From NCBI GenBank assembly GCA_028673005.1, contig CM054112.1:191755518-191819517 (forward strand): DNA of 64,000 nucleotides. The letters are read 5' to 3'. Positions within the stretch are counted from its first letter, which is position 1. Every line of letters begins with the position of its first letter. Shown one piece after another: positions 11,601 through 23,600 of this stretch. The translations under genes were made by a program, and so were the position numbers. The stretch is from Tanypteryx hageni. Lineage: Eukaryota > Arthropoda > Insecta > Odonata > Petaluridae. The notes below the pieces were generated by a model. It did no database searches and was not told the origin of the DNA. It saw only the letters and a list, made by a program, of their open reading frames with translations.

Positions 11601-14600
11601 CAGTCGATGATGACATGCATGTTGATAAGTTTCAGGAGCCTCTTTTAGAAAGAGGTTATTTAATTGGAATATATCTAAATTGAGACGAGGAAAAAAACCC
11701 CTGTGAGAAATACGATAGGATTCTGAAATGACGACAATCGGCGGCCTTGCGAATTCGAGGCGTTACAACCGAGTCACCGATTCTCCGAGTTCATTTATGA
11801 AAGACAACACGTGAAAATTATCGAAAGGAAAATTTGCACGCTCACGCAATGTAAAGCAAACCCCAAAAATATTATTTAATTGGTCAGTTCAAAAAGAATA
11901 ATTTTTCTTCGAGTGGTCAGTTATCGACCATAACTTGTCGTAAAAGTCGAATTATAATTTGAACCGTTATTGCTAAAACTAAACTCTGCTAGACGCTAGT
12001 TATTTTGCCTCAAAATTGCGTCATCAATCAATTCAGGTCAATAAATGCGACAAGGAGCGCTTTCCTTTTTTATTCGTCGACCTTGAAAGCAATTTTTCGC
12101 ATGGACTACTGTCGGTGTGGCTTTACGAAGAAGTTTTTGCGCGCTCATCATTTTCTGAGCTTGCCTAGAGATAACCTTATTGATCTAATAGCTCCTAATC
12201 AAGTCATCTCTTTAGCGCGTCCTAGTGATATTTTCAGGGCTATCAACTTGATCATGCATTGATGCCGAAATGCATTTACTTAAATGGTACTTATAATGAC
12301 GTTTTAAATGGAGAATTATTATACGTATATCTGTAGTATCTTCTCAAATCTGGCAATTCATCAGCATGTTGCGGACTTCAATTTTCCATATACCCCAAAA
12401 ACTGATGTTCTTAAATTTAGCGAGCCTTCTAAATCTTCCTTCAGGAATATTAAAAAATTTATGATGACCTCGAAATAAACTTCCCGCATGTCAAGTCAGT
12501 TCACATGACACGAGTAATTTTTATTGGAGTATCGGTATTCTGATTTAATGTATTTTTCCTTGATAATTCCGTTGAGTCTTATTTTCTTAGTGCCTACATC
12601 TTATTTAGTAGTTGTTAAACATTATTCTTTTTGTAACTCGTGCAATATTCCGGTAGCATATTTCATGAGAGATTTTCTGACCTTTCAACGAACTCAAGTA
12701 CATCCGAAGAGATAATATATGCGTATCCTTGACGAAAGGAATATGTATGTATTCGCTCTGATTGGTTTGTTTGCCTCATCTTTCATGCCTTTTCAGTTGA
12801 CACGAATTTCGTCGACTGTATCCAATAAAAGTTTTCACGCGCCATGTGGATGTTTTAAAAACATTACAATTGGTCCATTTCCAATTCGCCAAATAATCGA
12901 TTAGGAATTGATAAAATTAAAAAAACACCTGCATCGGTTTTACGATCATCTGTACTTAACCGTTATCATGCTGTACTCATTCTTTGCCCGTTACCTTTGT
13001 CGTGCATTCGTTAAAATTAAAAATAATTTTCAATGACACGGTATTCGTGATAAATTTTTAAAAAAAACAATTTTTTATCGGATTCAGTCCGTGAGAAGCT
13101 ATCACTTTTCTCGGTATTGCTGATATTCGGAAGAGACAAGTTGGATTTGCATGAAATATTTATAATACGTTCTTTAAAATTTTGAAGTTTTTCCTCTTCG
13201 CGTAAATCACCAAAAGTCATCTTCAAACTTCGTTATCAAGGTGATAAATGTTTACATATCTGTTAACAAGAAATTGTAAAGAGTTATATTGCTAGAGCGC
13301 AGCCTATTTTCTCGCGGTTTGCTTACATATCATTTATCGTGAGAAACTCTATATATGAATCTCGTTTCAAGATGTCCAATGCACGTTTCTCACGCAACAT
13401 TTACTTTAAGATTTTCAGTTCTTTGGAAGTAATCGGATTACATTGCTTGAATGTTCACTGGAAATTATAGCTTATATTTACTTTTGATTTTCTCTTCAGT
13501 TTAACGTTCTTCGAGGTTTATTCAACATATCCCACTGCCTGGGCCTTTTCAGGGCATAGTCACTCAATTTTGGATAGAAGCGAAACTGTTGCGTTTGTAT
13601 GTTGTGTTTCTAACCTACCCTTTAAAACATTTGTTTAATTTAAATTTATATAATTTTGCGTGTTCTCACAAAACTTCTTCGAATGTTGATGCTATAATAA
13701 AGCATGAATAGTGTTTTTTTTCCTATCACACCATCTACGGATTTATGGTAATATTGCTCATCAATGCCGTTGTATATTCAGCTGAAGGTATAAACTTTAA
13801 TTGTACTAGCAGAATTTTACCGTAATCGAAAATAACTTAATTGAATTTGCCTTTCGTTAATCGAATGAGCTCCTCCAGTGGAAATGAAAATAAATTTCTC
13901 CGCATAAAGGTAATTGGTATGGGTTCATCCATTTGTTGTATTTTTGTATTTTTCTGTAGTCATAAATTTTGGGTATTCAGATCAAATCCTTTTCCAATTA
14001 TATAGTTTGAATCCATAAAATTAAATAAAATCTCGTATTTACGGAATCCCATTTCAACAGAAATGCCGTTTTTACGAAATGAAGGTAAAATAGGGAAGTG
14101 CTGAAAAAAATGCTCGTTTGTGTGCTTGGCACTGTAACGACTCTATTTCATTTCCGAAAACCGCACCCTAATTATTTGAAGCAGAAAATAACCTCTCAGC
14201 ATTGGTTATCAAGTGAAATTCGTGTAAATAAGTGCTGGTAGAAGCAAGCGTCGCTCCAGGTACTGATCTTTGTAACATAAAAGAGATCCGTGGGTCGGTA
14301 ACCTGACCAGTTATGTCATTTCCTCAAAACAATGCCTATGGTGTTTTTAGATAAATTTAAAATAAAATTTACCGTCAAATCCATTTCTAGGGAATGAATT
14401 TTGCCTCGACCCGTTGCGCAGAAACGGAATTTTGCTGTAATAAGGTTTTATTATTTAATAGATGCGTTGCCAAATTTCTAAAAAAAATCGAGCCGCGAGA
14501 TCATAGGTCCCCAACCGCTCCTCACTACCGATATTTTGGTATTTTTTTATGTCGAGGTTTCAAAGATTAACTTCTTCAAAAATCCGGATATGAATAGTGG

Positions 14601-17600
14601 ATGAAACCAATAGTAAAGCGCGTTATTGTATGAAAAGTAATTACCTACAGAGTTTTCTTTTCTGATTTTTCAAGAGCACCAAACAGACTCGGGGTAAAAT
14701 AGGTTAGGTGTTCGAGCCCTGGGGCAGTGTCTATTGACACCCTTGATATTAATGTGTTTCTTTTGAAACAAGTTTCAATGTAACATAGGGTGATCGAAAA
14801 GCCACAGAATACATTAAAGATGTAGGTTTTATTTATTAAAAATAACAAATTTAAATTAAAAAACAGTCGTAAATACAAAATATGTTGGAAATGACCGCCA
14901 CCTCCATTGAAACCTGCATTAATTCCTTTCGGTATGTCCGAAGAGACACCGCGAAGAGTTGTTTTAGGTGTGTTTGAAATACACGTCTCAATATTTTGTC
15001 GCAGTTCTTGTAACATGTGAGGGTTGTTTCTGTACACATTTTCTTAAAAAGACACTCGATGAGAAAAGTGAGATGGAGATAAATCCTGAATCGGGGGCCA
15101 CAACCTTTTAGAAATAAGGTTACCAAATTCTCGAAACCAATGACCATATACCGAATTCTTTCCTCTTCTTCTGGGGTGCCTTAAGTTCATGACGTGTACA
15201 CGATAAGCAAGCAGCTTCCAATCCTTTGTATCCTTTTGTACACTTCCGTGTGGCAATTCACTTTGCAGGGCAAGTTTTCTCTGTGATTTGTGTGGAGATC
15301 GTAACGAACTCGTGCGGATATTTTCAAGAGGTTTCATCATTTAACACTGAAGGTCGACGTGACCGCTTCTTATCTTTAACACTGCCTGTCTCGCGGTAAC
15401 GTTTAATGAGACCACGTATTGTTGATTTATCCGGAACAGGAGATACTGAAAATGTTTGCCTATACGCATTCTGGCAGTCTAGTAAGAACGAAACGTTATG
15501 TAATGTTCAACAACTCACACACGTTGCACTAGGGAGAAAGACATCTACTCGCTTTGGCTGTTCTGAAACAACTGACGCCAAGAAGTAATGAGTGAACCGA
15601 CTACGCGCTGTGAATTGCAAATTAGTGCTTCATTAGTTTGTGATGTTTATGTTGTTAATATTTTGTACTTAGCTTGGAGAAAACGTCAACTTGATGGGTG
15701 GCCAAACCTGCTAACCCTAAGGGCCGCACATGATAATCTTTCTAAGTTGGAGAGCTGCAAGAGACATTTTGCGTACAAATATGTATGAACAGTAACATCA
15801 CTTATATTCGAAGCATTACAGAGAGACTGCATCTCCCTTAATTATCCCCAAAACGTCTTAGTCGCGCCGCTTTATTGCATTCTGACGTGATTAGCCTTGA
15901 TACGCCTTTCAGTGTTAATGAATAAGAGCCGCACGTTAAGTTAAAAGAGCCACATGCGGGTCGTGAGCCGCGGTCTGCCCCTGCTATATAAGATAACTTT
16001 CATATCCTCAATCTTATGCAACCCTCGAAACGTCTGTTTTTTGTCATCAAAAATATAATTTATAGCGCAGCACAAAGTCCGAAAACCGGCTGTCCAAAAA
16101 CCGAAACGGGGTGTTTTAGGCGCGTTTCGCTTCCAGCATAAGCGCCTCTTAGCTTCGGTTTTTCCGTCCGTATGCTCGTTCTCGGCTTCTACCAAACGGA
16201 TTTTTATGAAATTTGTTATTAAGGACTTGCAGTCAAAGACAATAAGAAAAATCACCTAAATGAATCTCGTAAGCCAATCAGAGGTACCACTTTATTGGCG
16301 ACAAAAAATGAACTTTCCGTCATATTTCGCATAGTATTGGTCATATTAAAATAGTTTTCAAATAAACCTTGTAGAACTAGCCAAGAAGAGTATTTCTTTT
16401 CTTATACATTTTTATCGTAGTAGTAGCCGTTATCAAGAAAATCAAACAAGAAAGTCGTAATTCGCTTTGAACTTAGAAAAATTCATGTACCTAATTGTTG
16501 TTAACGTAAATACTCTTGGTAATAATTTTGAAACGATAAAAAAATTCCCGGTCATAGCAGACTTTTTTCTCGTTTCAAAATTATTCCCAACTTTACAGCT
16601 TATGCCTGATAAGGATCTTCGGATCGCATTATTCCATCAAGTAAATTCTCTTATTGATTACTGAAATAAATAAGATTGCTATAATTACAAAAGACATTTA
16701 ATTCCTTACGTGTGCATGACAGATTTTGTAAGCTGGAGAAAATGGATTATCTACGGCGAAGAAAAGAATGTAAATATTTCAACTACTGAACTCAAGTGAG
16801 GTATGTTTTAAATAATTTTTGATTGTTTGGTTGATTAAAACTGATTAGAAAATAAATCGTAAATAAAAATTGAATATTTCCCTGGCATCATTTATTATAT
16901 ATCGTTTTTCAGTATGTATTTAGTCATTAAAATTACGTACTATGTTTATCGATGCACCAAGGGAGGAGAAGAAATTTTTAATAGACAGACAGTACGGTGT
17001 TTTGCTGTTTTATGATGTATGTTCGGTCAAATTATATCGTATAGTTTCAAATACTCCATCGCACAAAACGTGCCTATTTGTGGTGCACTGTACACTTTCC
17101 TAACTTTTTTGTAATTCCAGAATAACTTATTTTATAAAAGCTTAATTACATGAAACTGAAATTGAATTAGAGTTAGCGTAAAAATATCTTCCCCTATCGA
17201 AAATCTGATCGCTAGCAGCTCAACCTCCAACGACAGTATGTAAATTATCAAACAGTCCTTGCCTATGTATATTACTTTGTAAGCAAAGAAGGTAAGGAAA
17301 CAAAACTACATCATTCATTATTTTCATAATTTATTTTTTTATCCTTACTCCATACGAATTTTAAATGATAATTCATGATTTGGCTATATACATAGATATA
17401 TTGTCCAGAAACCCTAAAAATACAAAAACAGGTGACATCTAAATCCCAAGATTGCCGGTTTTTGGCCTTTGTACTGGATTTAAAAATTTCTCCTGAAATG
17501 AGTCCTCAGAAAACAACATCCCAAGAGAAAATTACGAGACTTGAATTTACTATGAATCAATAAAATACTAAATTGTGTAATTTATTCATGAAAAATAATC

Positions 17601-20600
17601 AGTAAATGTGATAGCTAATGGATCTGACAGAAGGGGAGAGTAAGTAAGCATATTGGTTGAAGAAGATTATATATGAGCTCGGTGAGCTCGTTATGATGTA
17701 GAATATTTCGATTTTCTAGTAATTCTTTCATAGAATTATGGTCTTTATAAAAGAACTGATAGACGTAGGAGCCTCAACCTGATTGATAATTATAAAATCT
17801 AAGTGGATAAACTCAACTATGTAAAGAGTCTGCACGAGCACCTCAGTTGTTGGAAACAGATAAATTTAATTTTTAAAATGATGTAATTTGAGAGGGAAGG
17901 CCACATATTTCGAATTTATGACCTTAATTTTATGACAATGTATTAGAGAAAAAGAATATCTCAAACATATATATATGGAGCACCAGCAAAGTCGATGTAA
18001 AATTTTTTTCTTAGAATTATTAGCCTGTATGTGGTTACTTATATCATGTGTCTTTTTGTGATTTAATCATCAACTGCTTGAGAGGGCACAATAAAGATAT
18101 AGCTAACTGTTATGGCTCAAAATAAAATAATTATCATAATGGGAAGCCTCATCAACTTTTATTGAATCTTATTGAGGTTTAATTTTTACAAAATACTATA
18201 AATCCCATCTTACGAAATCCCCCTTTTGAAAGTGTTTTTTACATCTGTTAAATTTTTTATTTGCGTGTTGTTTTGAAAGTGTATTTCACATTTTTCAAGT
18301 TATACAGCTAAAAAAAATATTGATAATGATTGTGAATGAAGTTTTCAGCACCTTTTTTCCTTTTCTAGGTTACTTCCAAAAATTATAAATGGTGGCATAG
18401 CTGGAATCATTGGAGTGTCATGTGTTTTCCCTTTAGATCTTGTAAAAACTCGTCTTCAAAATCAAAAAGTGGGACCAAATGGAGAGCGACAATATTCTTC
18501 CATGTAAGTGACAAATATCTGAGGTTGATTTTAAAATTTTATTTAATTTAGCATATTACACTTAGTAGGTAATTCTTATAATTTAAACTTTCCTTTTAGG
18601 TTTGACTGTTTTCGGAAGACTTATAGAGCAGAAGGTTACTTTGGCATGTACAGAGGTAAGTTACCAGTTTTTAGATTTCATGTAAATTATCGATTTTTTT
18701 CATACGACTTAGTTTTTTAATTTTTTATGATTAATTAATTGCATGTTTTATAAAATTCCTATTAATAGTTGAATGATGTTTTTCTTTTTCTGTACTATGT
18801 TATGTTTAGGTTCGGCTGTGAATATACTTCTCATCACTCCCGAGAAGGCAATAAAATTGGCAGCTAATGATTTCTTCCGTCATCATCTATCAACGGGTCA
18901 GGGGTGAGTTGGTGATCATCTGATTTTTGATGGAAATGGAGATAAAAAAATCTCTTCAAAGTGAAACTAGAAGTGAAAAATCACATAAGTGGTCAATGGA
19001 GAATCCTGGTTCAGTCGAGCCTTTTGGTTGCGCAATGAAATGATTCCCCGATTAGTACCACTGTGTGGTAAGTGCAGGGAAATTAAAATAATGCTCCAAG
19101 TTACTGTGAAGGTTTATGCGACCATAAAAGTTGTTTTATTTCAGTTTTATAACTTAGGAATACATTGTAAATAATTGCTTGAAATGTAATGTGAAATTTC
19201 ATATGAAATATAATAGTTTAATTTTGGAGCTGATGAAATTTCCTTAAAATTGTCTTAATTATACTGCGCTTTTGGACTAACTAGCAAAAATTCAAGTAAT
19301 ATTTTTGAAAAGCTTGAGTATTTTGAACTCATATTTTATTCATATATGGGCCTTTAACTTGCACTGAGTTTTGCATCCTTAGGGTGACTTGAACCTCCTT
19401 TCAGTGTTTCAAAGCATTTTTGTGTAGAAGATTTTCTTGTTTAAACAATTTTTGTATTTGAATTTTTGATGCTGTTTTTTTTTAATTATTTGATATTTTT
19501 CCTATTTTAAAAGGTTACTGCATGGAATTGTTTGTTTTTTAATATGAGTAATATCTCATAACTTGTTTTTATTTCAAATTTCTTTCCATGTAAAGGAACT
19601 TCTGCATGGTTTTGTTCTTTTCATAAATTTGAATGTATACATGAAGTAAAATATAGAATCTCATTGAATAATTAAAAATATAAATTTTAGAAACAAACTC
19701 CTAATTTCACTTAGTTTTTGCTGTGATTTTCTATTGGTATCAAGATGGATCCTGTTGCCTTACAGCCAGGTGCATATTTCAGTTGAAAATAATCATCCAT
19801 GGTGGTGATTCACTCATTGTAGATTCTATAATTTTTTCTCTTATAGAATTGACAATTGGTGAATTACCATTGTGGATGACCACTTAGTAGCTGAAATGTT
19901 CCACTGGTTTACCTGATCATTTTATGGCTTCAGTATTCACCTTGATCACCAGTTGGATTCAAGCAACTAGGTGAGCTCGATAATTATTTTTTAAATCGAT
20001 TTTCTATTTTATGGCACAAATCTGCATTGTAATTTTTTCTTAGTTTTATGGCAGATGTTTGATTCTTATAGCTTTAGAGTAATTCATAAAATAATCAATG
20101 CAATATGTTTGACAGATATATTAGGCGGAGAAAAATTAGCAAGTTACATTTACATTGCATTGATTGTCATATTTTTATGCATTTAAATTCCGGTCACAGA
20201 TATTTCTGTAATATAACTTTTGAAATTTATTTTCCCTTTTCTTAGAAAAAAGAACAAATTGATTTTTGATAAATTGATGTATATATGTATATATGCGTGT
20301 GTGTAAAAGTTTTGTTAAATTTACACAAGAGGTGATTGTAGGTCAATGAAACTTGTCACACCCCTTGCTCTGGGTTCTAAGATTTGGGTAAGGGGAATGC
20401 CAAGTTGGTGTGTTGCTGATTTATCCCATTTTGAGGGTAAAATTAATTTTTGTCACAGAGGCTTATGTGCCTCCCCTGTTAATTTTGGGGAAAAAAATAT
20501 TTTTGGAATTTGTGAGAGAAAAGTTGAGGTCGGGAGTTTTCGACCTCGCTAGTTTAAAAAAAGAAATCAGTTTAACTCCTGACCCACCCCTAAGGCAGGG

Positions 20601-23600
20601 ATAACTACCCCTAAGAGAAAAAATAAAACAATAAAAAAAGTTTCCTGGGTGTTTTCGACCCCACTGGTTACAAAAATGAAATCGGTTTTAATCCCCAACC
20701 CATCCATATGAGAAAAATGTTTACAGTATTCATAAAAAAACCCTACCTTAGGGGCAGGTCGGGGGTTAAAATTGATTACATTTTAAAAATTAGTTGGGTC
20801 AAAAACCCCCGACCTCAACTTTTCTCTCACAAATTCCAAAAATATTTTTTTCCCCAAAATTAACATGGGAGGCCCATAAGCCTCTGTGACAAAAATTTAT
20901 TTCACCCTCTAAATGGGGTAAAAATCAGCAACACACCAACTTGGCATTCCCCTTGCCCAAATCTTAAAACCCAGAGCAAGGGGTGTGCCAAGTTTCATTG
21001 ACTTAAGATTATCTGAAGGAAGGATAAAACTCCAGCCAAAAACAACAACACTTGTTTTTGGCTGGAGTTTTATCCTTCCTTCAGTTTATGCCAAAAGTGT
21101 TTTGAGCCATCTTGGATTAAGATTATCTCTTGATGTGTAAATTTAACAAAACTTTTACACATTATACGTGGGACACCCTGTATATATTCCTATGCATTAT
21201 ACATGTATCATTGTTCCATTTAGCAAACTTCCTCTTGCAAGAGAAATGTTGGCAGGTGGTTGTGCTGGTTTTTGCCAGATAATCATTACAACTCCTATGG
21301 AGCTGCTGAAAATTCAGTTACAAGATGCTGGCAGACTGGCCAAAGCTGGTGAGCAAACTTTTTTCCTTCTTTATTCTTCAATTTTGTAAAATTACATGTA
21401 ATTCATTGCATTAATTGCATATGTTGCTTCAGAAGAAAATTATTTCTACTTTGTAGTGCACGAGAGTCATAGTGTCTTTTCTAATGTGTGTATCAATTAT
21501 GATTCATTTTTTTTAAGTTTATGCTTTTGTATTTATATTGTTTCAGGTACTGCCCCTAAGGTATCAGCAACATCAGTTGCTTTATCTTTACTTCGCACTC
21601 AAGGGATATTTGGCCTTTATAAAGGAACCACTGCTACAATGATGCGGGATGTTCTTTTCTCTGTTGTTTACTTTCCTCTTTTTGCTCATTTGAATGCACT
21701 TGGTCCAAGGAAGAGTGATGGTTCGGGTAAGTATCTCTCTTTTTCACACATCAGACAAGTCTTTACTTAGTGAGTCTCATTTCTAGTTACAAAATATTAT
21801 AGCATCCATATTAAATTTTACAAACTGCTTTTTCATCATAGCTTTGCAGGCTACAAAATTCATAAACTGGGCTTAGTTTGTCCACCACTGTCATATAACC
21901 TCATTATAAATGATATTTATAGTGATTTATTAATACTGCCACTATCTCTGCTGTATGATGCATAATGTGAGTTTAAGATATGAGTTAGCATTCATGAAAT
22001 GTGAGTTACACCAGTTAGAAAGTCAATGTTTTCTCATGCCTACTGTTTTTTAAGAGTCGACTATAATCGTTTTCAAATATCTTTGGGACTGATCCTTCGT
22101 ATGTGCTCGGAACCGATCGAGGATCTTTGCAGCCAAGAGGTTGGGGTGTGCCTCCGAGAGAGCCAGCTCAAATTCGATGTTGCCACATGTACTGGTTGCA
22201 CATGGTGGTGGACAAAAATTCCACGTAAGACTCGTATAACAAAGGCTCGCTCGCAGCCCAAAGGGATAGACTCCATGCCAGGGGTGGTCGCCAGACTGGT
22301 GCCACGGTCAAGAAATTATGATCAAGACTCGTGGTGTACAACCTTTTCAAGCCGAATCCTATCTCTTTTTTTATATGCGAACTTGAATTTCTAAAAATCA
22401 TTATAATGTATCATCGTAATTTATAGTTACAGAAATAATACTTAAATTGTCAAATTCATATACAGGTATCCCTTGTATTATGCGATTAATTGGTTCCAAG
22501 AAATCACTGTGTAAAGTGAAATCAGTGAATTGATAATTATAAATGCAGAGATTCTGAACATGCGTCGCATAATCGAGGATGTGGGTGCATGGTACACCAA
22601 CCCCACTCACAATCGACCACCTTATACATATAATGTATGCATATAAAATTACTTTACTAATTGCTCCAGTTCCACCGGTCGTGCAATTACATTGTATGCA
22701 GTTTTTATTTTGATTTTTTGGAATCACATTACGCGTAAAGTGAGATCACGTATGTATAATGAAGGATACCTGTATATACACATTTTAAAGAAAAATTATT
22801 TCAATATACATATTTAATGCATTCAATAAATTTTATTTTATCAATTATTCACAGCATCAGTCCATTATTCATTCAGTGTCCAAAGGGCTAGCCAAGACGA
22901 TCTCATCGTCGTCTTCTTCATCGTCATCTTCACTATCACTGGCTCCAAGCTGCACAATGATGGGCTCCATCGCTTCATCTCGTGCAATCTCCTTTTCGAA
23001 GTCCTTGTTTTGAAGATTTTCCGCATGGCGGACACATGCGACCCATGCTTCCTTGGTGACTTCTTCGATTGCCTGTAAAACACAATATAACAATATCTTT
23101 CTTGGAAATGGTATTTGAATTATATTTTAATCCTGCAACTTCTTATGCTCTTACCTGATGAGTGAGAATTTCCAGATCATGCATCTTGAATGTGGCATTC
23201 TTTTCTGCCATGCACCTCTTAACAAGCTTAATAGGGTTGTACTGGCAATGGTAAGGTGGCAGTCTTACGACTGTGTGCCCTTCAGCTGTGGCCTTCCTGT
23301 CTAACTCATACTCCTTCGAGCCCTTTGCCAGTTTAACCAATGCCAGTAGTTCTACCCTTGTCTGGTCACAGGTAAATGGTATTCCCTTAGACACCAGCCA
23401 GTTCTGTATATCTGCCTTCTTTGTGGAAGTGGTGGGAGGTTTATCAACAATAACAGAGTGATAACTCACGTTATCCATAACAGTTATGGAATTTTTTATA
23501 TTCCTTGCCTTGAGGGCCTTCAGCAAGTCATCAAACCTGTAAATTGTTATAGAGACATGGTATTACATACTATTATATCCTGATAAATTTAATAGAAAGT

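Noticed and set aside
12005..12904. Several plus-strand frames of 60-85 codons in the large carrier intron
   Set aside because: No similarity recognised, no splice context and no shared frame; likely chance frames in the less AT-rich part of the intron.
22073..22401. Minus- and plus-strand frames in the GC-rich patch
   Set aside because: Open on several frames because of base composition; no family match.
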